From NCBI GenBank assembly GCA_905201175.1, contig CAJKNC010000111.1:1-5093 (forward strand): DNA of 5,093 nucleotides, in the 5' to 3' direction. Shown here one piece after another: positions 1 to 5,093 of the stretch (positions are counted from its first letter, which is position 1; every line of letters begins with the position of its first letter). The translations under genes and the position numbers were made by a program. The DNA is from an uncultured Succinatimonas sp. (GTDB lineage: Bacteria > Pseudomonadota > Gammaproteobacteria > Enterobacterales > Succinivibrionaceae). The notes under the pieces are model-generated. The model was not told where the DNA came from. It made no database searches and saw nothing but the letters and a program-made list of their open reading frames with translations.

Positions 1-51
1 ATCTGCCTTACAAGCAGAGGGTCACAGGTTCGAGTCCTGTTGCTTCCACCA
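1..51 (+). tRNA. tRNA-Val (UAC), 3' part; 5' end lies outside the window
   Basis: The bases fold as the last two thirds of a tRNA. The anticodon stem is 2-6 paired with 14-18 (TCTGC/GCAGA), and the seven-base loop 7-13 (CTTACAA) places the anticodon TAC at 9-11 after the invariant T at 8; UAC reads valine GUA and related codons. A five-base variable loop (19-23) is followed by a T arm with stem 24-28/36-40 (ACAGG/CCTGT) and loop TTCGAGT. The 3' acceptor strand TGCTTCC is at 41-47, the discriminator A at 48 and an encoded CCA at 49-51. The missing part should hold the D arm and a 5' acceptor strand near GGAAGCA. Amino acid identity rests on the anticodon alone, since the 5' half is not visible. 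Confidence 0.93.
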
Positions 52-74
52 TCTAAATTTAAAATTCTGTTGTT

Positions 75-99
75 AAGCTGCTCGCCATAGCGTCAGCTT
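75..99 (+). terminator. Weak terminator-like hairpin after the tRNA
   Basis: AAGCTG at 75-80 pairs with CAGCTT at 94-99, and inside it CGC at 83-85 pairs with GCG at 90-92 around a CATA loop, with a small asymmetric internal loop. It lies 23 bases after the tRNA CCA end, where a terminator would be expected. The following bases (TGGTTCATATTTC) are only moderately T-rich, so it may instead act in 3' processing or have no role. Confidence 0.3.
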
Positions 100-249
100 T
101 GGTTCATATTTCTAAATATTAATTTTTTACATATCTGCAGTCAATATTTATTTCAGCCGATTATTTTGCTGATATTTTTCAATATATACTTTGTTCTCTC
201 TAAGAAATCAGCTTTTATGAATTAAAAAAGTTTTAATGTAAAAATTGTG

Positions 250-284
250 GCTTAATAAGCTGTTAAGCATTAATTTAAGCTTAA
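250..284. repeat. Cluster of TTAAGC/GCTTAA inverted and direct motifs
   Basis: The 11-base GCTTAATAAGC (250-260) is symmetric around its central A. TTAAGC occurs at 263-268 and again 12 bases later at 275-280, where it forms the perfect 10-bp palindrome TTAAGCTTAA (275-284). A related AGCTTTAA follows at 288-295. Repeated half-sites at about one helical turn are what a dimeric DNA-binding protein would use, but AT-rich spacers produce such words easily by chance, and no regulator family is recognised. Confidence 0.35.
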
Positions 285-311
285 CTTAGCTTTAATTCAC
301 ATAAAAAAAAT

Positions 312-340
312 TTTTATCCTAATCTGCAGCTAAATAATAT
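312..340 (+). promoter_or_regulatory. Candidate promoter of the helicase gene
   Basis: TAATAT at 335-340 is a plausible -10 hexamer, with a poor -35 (TTTTAT, 312-317) at 17 bp. An A8T5 tract at 303-315 sits just upstream and could act as an UP-like or bending element. Transcription would begin near 347, giving a leader of roughly 28 bases before the ATG at 375. The weak -35 keeps confidence low. TTCACA at 296-301 is a better -35 word but has no good -10 at the right distance. Confidence 0.28.
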
Positions 341-351
341 ATGATCATATA
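338..351. promoter_or_regulatory. 14-bp perfect palindrome, possible operator
   Basis: TATATGATCATATA is a perfect 14-bp palindrome with a GATC core. It overlaps the last three bases of the candidate -10 hexamer and would cover the predicted transcription start, a usual place for a repressor site. The GATC centre is also a Dam methylation target if the host has such an enzyme. The symmetry is directly seen; the regulatory role is inferred. Confidence 0.35.
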
Positions 352-374
352 CCTAGATAGGCTGCGGAGATTTT

Positions 375-3300
375 ATGTTAAAGCCCGGACTTTATGAACA
401 GATAGTTAATGCTGATTTGCGCTCTGAGTTAGCAGCTATTCCTGCCGAGCGTAAATTTTTAGAAAAGATAGATACAGCCGAAGCTTCACAAATAATTGCT
501 AAATATATTTCCGCAGTTGTAAAAAAAGGCTTAGATAATATTGCCGATAACGGCGGAGAGCTTAAAGAGCAGATTGCCTTTGCCAATCAAATTGTAGATC
601 TGATTGAAAGAACGACAAATGACAGCTATTTTAAGTCTCTAGAAATTGATCCTAGCTCTGAAATCTTATTAGCCTTATTAAAAGAACACGATCCTTTGTT
701 ATTAACTGGCGGTATTAGGAAATTAAAACGTCCTGAAACTTCTATTGCCAAAAGTTCATTATTTACAGGCGCAGCTAGCGAGCCTCAGCTATTTTCCGAA
801 CTGAAAAGAGAAATTTCATCTGCTGATAGATTTGATATGTTGGTTTCATTTATTAAATGGAGCGGACTGAGATTATTAATTGATGATTTAGCAGATTTTA
901 CTAATCGCGGCGGTAAATTGCGCGTAATTACTACCTCATATATGGGAGCTACGGATATTAAGGCCATTGAAGCTTTGCAGGCTTTAGCAAACACGGAAAT
1001 AAAAATAAGCTATAACACTAAGCAAACCCGCTTGCATGCAAAGGCTTATGTCTTCTATAGGGAAACAGGTTTTACCACAGCTTATATCGGATCTTCTAAT
1101 GTTTCTAATGCCGCATTAACCTCAGGACTTGAATGGAATAATAAAATTACCAGCACAGATCAGAGCGAAACTATCAATAAGGTTCTTGCAACTTTTGATT
1201 ATTATTGGAATGATCGGGAATTTGAAAGCTATAGCAATGAGCAGCAAGACAGGTTAGCGATTGCTTTAAAAGCAGAGCATTATGCTGAAAATAATGCCGC
1301 GGCACTTTATACTTTAGATGTCAGGCCTTATGCTTTTCAGCAGGAAATTTTAGATAAGCTTTTGCTGGAGAGACAGCTTTATAATAATTACAGAAATTTA
1401 TTGGTAGCAGCTACAGGAACGGGCAAAACTGTTATTTCAGCTTTAGATTATAAGCGCTATTGTCAGCAAAATCCGCATAATAGCAGACGGTTATTATTTG
1501 TAGCTCATCGCGAGGAAATTTTGACTCAAAGCTGCAATACCTTCAGGGCTGTATTAAAGGATGCAAATTTTGGCGATTTGCTAGTCGGCAGTCATCATCC
1601 TCAGAGCATAGAGCATCTATTCATTTCCATACAATCTTTTAATTCTCATAATTTTTGGCAAAATACGGCAGCTGACTACTATGATTTCATTATTGTCGAT
1701 GAATTTCATCATGCAGCAGCCGCTTCATATCAAAAACTACTTGGATATTATCAGCCTAAGATTTTATTAGGCCTAACAGCTACTCCTGAGCGTATGGACG
1801 GCAAAAGTGTGGTTTCTTATTTTAATAATCATATTTCGGCTGAAATACGTCTGCCTGATGCAATCGATCTCAAATTATTATGCCCATTTCAGTATTTTGG
1901 GGTTACTGACGACACGATTAATCTTCAAAAAATCAGATGGCATAATGGCGGCTATGATAAAGCAGAATTAAGCTATAAGCTTACGACAGGCATTGAAGCG
2001 CAGTCTCGGGCTGATTTGGTGCTCAATTCGATGCTTAAGTATATAGGAGATATTGCTGAGGTTAAGGGGCTAGATTTTTGTGTTTCCGTAGAAAATGCAA
2101 AATTCATGAGCGATTATTTTAATTCTCATAAAATACCTTCTATATTTTTATCAGCAAATTCCCCAGACGAGCTTCGCTTAAGTGCTAAGGATAAGCTAAC
2201 AGCAGGAAAAATTAAATTTATTTTTGTCGTAGATATCTATAACGAAGGCGTAGATATTCCGGCAATTAATACCATCCTATTTTTAAGGCCTACAGAATCT
2301 TTAACTATATTCTTGCAGCAGTTAGGCCGAGGTCTGCGCTTGTGCGAGGGAAAAGACTGTCTTACGGTTTTAGATTTTATCGGTCAGGCAAATCAAAGAT
2401 ATAAATTTGAAGATAAATTTTCTGCTTTATTAAGCAATACAAGACGCAGTCTAAATAAAGAGATAGAAAATGATTTTATCTCTGTACCTAAAGGATGTTT
2501 CATCCATTTAGAAAAGATAGCTGCTAAATATATTTTGAATAATATTAAGGAATCTTACGGATCAGCTTTAGCTATAGTAAAAAAATTAAATTATTTTGAA
2601 AGCGACAGCGGTCAGGCCAAAGTTTCCTTAACCTCATTTCTGGATTACTACCATATTGAGCCTAAGCTTTTATATAAATTTGCTTCTTTTTCCAGGCTAT
2701 GCGTAAGAGCTAAGGTTAGAGATGATTTTAATGAAGAGCTTGAAGAAGTGCTCTCCAAATCTTTTATGAGACTAGCTCAGATTGATTCGCAGCGCTGGTT
2801 AAGGTTTTTAATTCCTTTCTTAAAAAATCTTTATTTAAAAAGAGAGAGAGCTCTTTTGGATTTAAATTTAGACGATAGCATGCAGCTGCGTATGTTGAAA
2901 ATGTTTTATATTTCAATATGGGGCAAGGCAGCAAAAGCATGGCCGGATCCTGAAGTATCGGCAAATTTTAAGCTTTTATCCAGATCAACAGTACTGCTTA
3001 GCGAGCTTATTGAACTTTTGGAATATAAATTAGCCAAAATTGATTTTCTCGATGAGCATGAAGATTTAGGCTTTGACTGTCCCTTGGATTTATATTGCTC
3101 CTATACAAGAGATCAGTTATTTACGGCATTAGATTATGATAAGCCGCAGATTATTCGTGAAGGAGTCAAATGGCTGCCGGATAAAAAAATCGATGTTTTG
3201 CTGGTGACTTTAAATAAGTCTGATAAGGACTATTCTCCGTCGACTTTATACGATGATTATTCAATCAATGAAAAGCTTTTTCATTGGCAAAGTCAGAGCA

Positions 3301-3551
3301 CTACCTCTGAAAATTCGGCTACAGGACAGCGTTATATTCATCACAAGGAGTGGGGCTCTAAAATATTATTGTTTGTGCGTAATTTTAAAAATGATCGGCA
3401 ATTGCCGATGCTGGCTATGAACTATACATATTTAGGCTGTGCAGAATATGTAAGCCATGAAGGCAGCAGACCAATGAGCATAGTTTGGAAGCTGAAAAAA
3501 AGTATTCCGGCTAAATTTTTAAAAATTACAAATAAATTAGTCATAGGTTAG
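375..3551 (+). CDS. PLD nuclease-SF2 helicase-DUF3427 fusion protein
   Basis: This 1058-residue protein is probably a cytoplasmic, ATP-driven DNA-processing enzyme that couples DNA translocation to cleavage. Residues 1-120 are a mostly helical leader. Residues about 125-290 form an HKD nuclease domain (H221, K223 and the GSSN loop 239-242). Because there is only one HKD half-site, family logic implies a dimeric active site. The SF2 helicase core follows: a Q-like segment at 317-323, Walker A AATGTGKT (345-352), motif Ia VAHRE (376-380), Walker B DEFH (442-445), LTATPER (467-473), EGVDIP (624-629) and the arginine-finger motif QLGRGLR (649-655). About 700-1055 matches DUF3427 in character, with conserved-looking stretches such as LVTLNKSDKDYSPS and HWQSQSTT. 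All catalytic helicase motifs are intact, so it looks functional. The ATG at 375 is supported by GGAG five bases upstream. Such fusions are scattered among bacteria and are often proposed as phage defence or repair factors; the exact role is unknown, and no methylase or partner is visible. Confidence 0.93.
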   Translation: MLKPGLYEQIVNADLRSELAAIPAERKFLEKIDTAEASQIIAKYISAVVKKGLDNIADNGGELKEQIAFANQIVDLIERTTNDSYFKSLEIDPSSEILLALLKEHDPLLLTGGIRKLKRPETSIAKSSLFTGAASEPQLFSELKREISSADRFDMLVSFIKWSGLRLLIDDLADFTNRGGKLRVITTSYMGATDIKAIEALQALANTEIKISYNTKQTRLHAKAYVFYRETGFTTAYIGSSNVSNAALTSGLEWNNKITSTDQSETINKVLATFDYYWNDREFESYSNEQQDRLAIALKAEHYAENNAAALYTLDVRPYAFQQEILDKLLLERQLYNNYRNLLVAATGTGKTVISALDYKRYCQQNPHNSRRLLFVAHREEILTQSCNTFRAVLKDANFGDLLVGSHHPQSIEHLFISIQSFNSHNFWQNTAADYYDFIIVDEFHHAAAASYQKLLGYYQPKILLGLTATPERMDGKSVVSYFNNHISAEIRLPDAIDLKLLCPFQYFGVTDDTINLQKIRWHNGGYDKAELSYKLTTGIEAQSRADLVLNSMLKYIGDIAEVKGLDFCVSVENAKFMSDYFNSHKIPSIFLSANSPDELRLSAKDKLTAGKIKFIFVVDIYNEGVDIPAINTILFLRPTESLTIFLQQLGRGLRLCEGKDCLTVLDFIGQANQRYKFEDKFSALLSNTRRSLNKEIENDFISVPKGCFIHLEKIAAKYILNNIKESYGSALAIVKKLNYFESDSGQAKVSLTSFLDYYHIEPKLLYKFASFSRLCVRAKVRDDFNEELEEVLSKSFMRLAQIDSQRWLRFLIPFLKNLYLKRERALLDLNLDDSMQLRMLKMFYISIWGKAAKAWPDPEVSANFKLLSRSTVLLSELIELLEYKLAKIDFLDEHEDLGFDCPLDLYCSYTRDQLFTALDYDKPQIIREGVKWLPDKKIDVLLVTLNKSDKDYSPSTLYDDYSINEKLFHWQSQSTTSENSATGQRYIHHKEWGSKILLFVRNFKNDRQLPMLAMNYTYLGCAEYVSHEGSRPMSIVWKLKKSIPAKFLKITNKLVIG

Positions 3552-3589
3552 GAATATAAAATTTAACTATGAAGTTATAACCAAAGCCT

Positions 3590-3617
3590 AAAAAAAATTT
3601 TTTAAATCACTTACAAT
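3590..3617 (+). promoter_or_regulatory. Candidate promoter of the Hcp-like gene pair
   Basis: TACAAT at 3612-3617 matches the -10 consensus at five of six positions. Upstream is an A8T6 tract (3590-3603) that may serve as an UP-like or curvature element, but there is no good -35 hexamer at 17 bp (TAAAAA, 3589-3594). Transcription would start near 3624, about 19 bases before the ATG at 3643. TATAAC at 3576-3581 is an alternative -10. The pair may also be read through from the helicase gene, since no clear terminator lies between them. Confidence 0.3.
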
Positions 3618-3629
3618 TTCTAGAAATTG
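3614..3629. promoter_or_regulatory. 16-bp perfect palindrome before the Hcp-like genes, possible operator
   Basis: CAATTTCTAGAAATTG is a perfect 16-bp palindrome ending 13 bases before the start codon and just before the Shine-Dalgarno AGGG (3633-3636). It overlaps the last four bases of the candidate -10 and covers the predicted start point, which suits a repressor operator. It has no hairpin loop without fraying its CTAG centre, so a protein site is more likely than an RNA structure. The binding protein is not recognised. Confidence 0.42.
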
Positions 3630-3642
3630 CTTAGGGTAAAAG

Positions 3643-4554
3643 ATGATTAAATTCTTTATACTGCCATTTTTATGCTGGTGTTTTTATGCAAGCTCTTATG
3701 CAGAAGATGCAGAGCTTGCCCATAAATTAGATGAGCAATGTAAAAGCGGCTTCTCTTTTGCCTGCTTAAAATTAGGCTCGATGTATTATTCTGGAAAAGG
3801 AGCAGGACTTAATTATCAAAAAAGCGCTTCTTTTTATGATAAGGCTTGCAGCGAGGGCGATCTTACAGGCTGTGCATTACTTGGGTTTATGCATGAGGGA
3901 GGACTTGCTGGCAAGCAGGATTTGAAGATATCCTTTGAGCTTTATAAGAAGTCTTGTGATGGCGGGATTAATTTTGGCTGTCATAGTCTGGCTAATAGTT
4001 ATGCAGAAGGCTTAGGAGTAAAGAAAGATCTAAAAAAAGCGCATAAATATTTTAATAAAGCCTGCAGCGGCGGCTTTGCTAGCTCATGCGTTGAGGTAGG
4101 AAATAATTTTGCAGCAGGGCGCGGAGCTGATAAATCAATTTCCAAAGCCGTATCTTTTTACGATAAAGCCTGTGCGCTCTCTGAAAGCAGAGGCTGCCTT
4201 AAGAATGGGGTAATCTTTATGCAGGGAGGAATTATCAAGCAGAACTACGCTAAGGCTCATGATTATTTTAGTAAAGCATGTGATGGCGGTGACGAGGAAG
4301 GCTGCTTATTCTTAGGAGCATTTTATCAGTATGGCTTAGGAGTAAAAATTAATCAGGCGCAGGCAATTACTTACTATTGGAAGGCTTGTTCTGCAAATGC
4401 TGCTTTAGGATGTCAGTTCTTAGGAGATTTGTATTTAAAGCAAGAATATTTTGACTTGGCAAAAGCAAAATCTTTTTATAAAAGAGGCTGCGATCTTGCA
4501 GATAATGTAAGCTGTGAGCATTTAGATAAGCTTAATTTGGAAGAAAAACAATAA
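3643..4554 (+). CDS. Secreted cysteine-rich Sel1/Hcp-like repeat protein
   Basis: A 303-residue exported protein made almost wholly of Sel1-type helix-turn-helix units of the Hcp (Helicobacter cysteine-rich protein) kind. Residues 1-20 look like a Sec signal peptide: K3, a hydrophobic core, and probable cleavage after SYA at 18-20. No lipobox is present, so a soluble periplasmic or secreted product is expected. Eight CX7C pairs follow at C33/C41, C69/C77, C105/C113, C141/C149, C177/C185, C213/C221, C249/C257 and C283/C291. The first seven are exactly 36 residues apart, the last 34. In known Hcp proteins each pair forms a disulfide across one repeat, giving a rigid superhelical scaffold for protein or peptidoglycan-type ligands. 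Some Hcp members were reported to bind penicillin, but a beta-lactamase call would be unsafe. AGGG at 3633-3636 supports the ATG. The downstream paralogue starts two bases after the stop. Confidence 0.92.
   Translation: MIKFFILPFLCWCFYASSYAEDAELAHKLDEQCKSGFSFACLKLGSMYYSGKGAGLNYQKSASFYDKACSEGDLTGCALLGFMHEGGLAGKQDLKISFELYKKSCDGGINFGCHSLANSYAEGLGVKKDLKKAHKYFNKACSGGFASSCVEVGNNFAAGRGADKSISKAVSFYDKACALSESRGCLKNGVIFMQGGIIKQNYAKAHDYFSKACDGGDEEGCLFLGAFYQYGLGVKINQAQAITYYWKACSANAALGCQFLGDLYLKQEYFDLAKAKSFYKRGCDLADNVSCEHLDKLNLEEKQ
3739..4515 (+). repeat. Eight-unit Hcp/Sel1 coding repeat array
   Basis: The span runs from the first to the last paired cysteine codon. The period is 108 bp (36 codons), marked by AC-or-SC, seven residues, then C, a following LG or similar pair, and a closing KA. 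DNA copies have diverged strongly, so the array is old; the clearest identity is the 14-mer GGCTTAGGAGTAAA at 4009-4022 and 4333-4346, exactly 324 bp (three units) apart. Confidence 0.85.
4539..4543 (+). promoter_or_regulatory. Shine-Dalgarno inside the preceding gene
   Basis: GGAAG lies in the last codons of the upstream Hcp-like gene, 13 bases before the ATG at 4557. The spacing is longer than optimal, so translation may depend partly on ribosomes terminating at 4554 just two bases before the start (translational coupling). Confidence 0.4.
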
Positions 4555-4556
4555 AA

Positions 4557-5093
4557 ATGGTGAAGATTTTAGTTTTATTATTTAGTACTTGTATGCTTTT
4601 TCATACTGCCTTAGCTGCTTCAGATCCTGTTGAAAAATGTAAATCAGGGGACGCGCAGGCCTGCTATGACTTAGGCTTTTTGCGTATGACCGGATTTATG
4701 GGAATTAAGATAGATATAAATAATGCTGCAGAATTTTTTTCTTTAGGATGCAAGGCTCAGGGCGCTAAGTCCTGTTCTGCTTTAGGTCATCTGCACAATT
4801 CAGGAAAGCTTGGCAAAAAGGATGAAAAATCAGCCTTAGATTTTTATGATAAAGGCTGTAATTTAAAAGATCCTTTAGGCTGCATGGGGTTAGGAAGTAT
4901 TTATTTAGCTAATTCTAAAAAAGATGCATCAAATTTAGTATTAGCTCAGGAAGCCTTTAAAAAAGCCTGCGCGTTAAAGCATGGTCAGGGCTGTACGCAG
5001 TTAGGTTTGCTTAAGAAAGAAAATTCTGATGAATTATTCAGACAGGCCTGCGAGCTTAAAGACGGACAGGGCTGCATGCTGTTAGGAAAGGCT
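4557..5093 (+). CDS. Second secreted Sel1/Hcp-like protein, 3' end cut by window
   Basis: The frame stays open for 179 codons from the ATG at 4557 to the window edge, so the protein is incomplete here. Residues 1-20 or 1-21 form a Sec signal peptide (K3, hydrophobic core, cleavage at ALA/A). Five CX7C pairs are visible: C28/C36, C65/C73, C101/C109, C138/C146 and C165/C173, the same Hcp signature as the upstream gene, so this is a paralogue likely exported and disulfide-bonded in the periplasm. Spacing is less regular than upstream: 37, 36, 37 and then only 27 residues, so the unit between C138 and C165 lacks about nine residues of its loop. GTG at 4560 is an alternative start. The two-base gap to the upstream stop indicates one operon and probable coupling. 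Ligand and function are unknown. Confidence 0.87.
   Translation, partial: MVKILVLLFSTCMLFHTALAASDPVEKCKSGDAQACYDLGFLRMTGFMGIKIDINNAAEFFSLGCKAQGAKSCSALGHLHNSGKLGKKDEKSALDFYDKGCNLKDPLGCMGLGSIYLANSKKDASNLVLAQEAFKKACALKHGQGCTQLGLLKKENSDELFRQACELKDGQGCMLLGKA
4638..5075 (+). repeat. Five visible Hcp/Sel1 repeat units, one shortened
   Basis: The span runs from the first to the last visible paired cysteine codon of the second Hcp-like gene. The last two units are close to each other in sequence (AxLKxGQGC-type cores at residues 139-146 and 166-173, read as ALKHGQGC and ELKDGQGC) and 81 bp apart, suggesting a more recent local duplication than in the rest of the array. Confidence 0.75.

Larger units (their letters stand above)
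52..374. other. Gene-free AT-rich spacer between tRNA and helicase gene
   Basis: No convincing open frame or RNA gene is visible in these 323 bases on either strand. Contents, in order: the hairpin at 75-99; an AT-only inverted repeat at 221-237 (ATTAAAA, loop AAG, TTTTAAT); a cluster of TTAAGC/GCTTAA motifs at 250-284; an A8T5 tract at 303-315; a -10-like TAATAT at 335-340; a 14-bp palindrome at 338-351; a CCTA-GA-TAGG inverted repeat at 352-361; and the Shine-Dalgarno sequence GGAG at 366-369. The motif crowding in the last 130 bases suggests a regulated promoter region; the middle part, about 110-220, shows nothing beyond high AT content. Confidence 0.75.

Noticed and set aside
341..397. 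An 18-codon open frame from ATG at 341 overlapping the start of the helicase gene, possibly a leader peptide
   Set aside because: It has no Shine-Dalgarno sequence, its ATG lies inside the 14-bp palindrome, and its peptide has no attenuator-like codon run.
392..994. Minus-strand open frames of about 65-70 codons inside the 5' part of the helicase gene
   Set aside because: They lie fully within a strongly supported coding region, lack ribosome binding sites and encode low-complexity peptides with no recognisable family.
2764..2964. Minus-strand open frame of 66 codons inside the helicase gene
   Set aside because: It is antisense to conserved coding sequence with no start signals; best explained as chance.
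3574..3603. Possible terminator of the helicase gene (GTTATAAC palindrome plus A8T6 tract)
   Set aside because: The palindrome is only 8 bp without a loop and the A/T tract has no GC-rich stem before it, so it does not meet the form of an intrinsic terminator.
3643..4554. Calling the product a beta-lactamase, as some databases do for HcpA-like proteins
   Set aside because: The sequence shows only structural Sel1/Hcp repeats and no classical beta-lactamase active-site motif.
3739..5075. The regular periodicity raised the idea of a CRISPR or tandem DNA repeat
   Set aside because: The period is in the protein (36 codons); DNA copies are diverged and in frame within signal-peptide-bearing genes.

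Overview
This is an AT-rich window carrying, all on the plus strand, the 3' end of a tRNA gene, one large PLD nuclease-helicase fusion gene, and two adjacent secreted repeat proteins, the second cut by the window end. No gene is supported on the minus strand. A Gram-negative bacterium is suggested: CCA is encoded in the tRNA gene, and two signal-peptide proteins carry regular cysteine pairs that would need an oxidising periplasm, as in the Hcp/Sel1 proteins best known from Helicobacter and Campylobacter. The family range is wide, so I do not assign a genus or phylum.

Layout: 1-51 is the 3' two thirds of a tRNA-Val (anticodon UAC). 52-374 is gene-free and very AT-rich; it holds a weak terminator-like hairpin just after the tRNA, a cluster of TTAAGC/GCTTAA motifs, an A8T5 tract and a 14-bp perfect palindrome close to the next start codon. 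375-3551 encodes a 1058-residue protein with an HKD (phospholipase D-like) nuclease domain, a superfamily 2 helicase core with all main motifs intact, and a C-terminal region of DUF3427 type. 3552-3642 is a short spacer with an A8T6 tract and a 16-bp perfect palindrome. 3643-4554 encodes a secreted 303-residue protein with eight CX7C pairs on a 36-residue period (Hcp/Sel1 type). Two bases after its stop a paralogous secreted protein begins at 4557 and is still open at 5093.

How they may work together: the large protein is a cytoplasmic DNA-processing enzyme whose architecture fits phage or plasmid defence or DNA repair, though no partner gene is visible. The two Hcp-like genes almost certainly form one transcription unit and act outside the cytoplasm. 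Nothing links their function to the helicase apart from shared orientation and a similar promoter layout (A-tract, -10-like hexamer, palindrome overlapping its 3' edge). The tRNA next to an accessory-type gene raises the possibility of an integration locus, but no integrase or att duplication is visible here.
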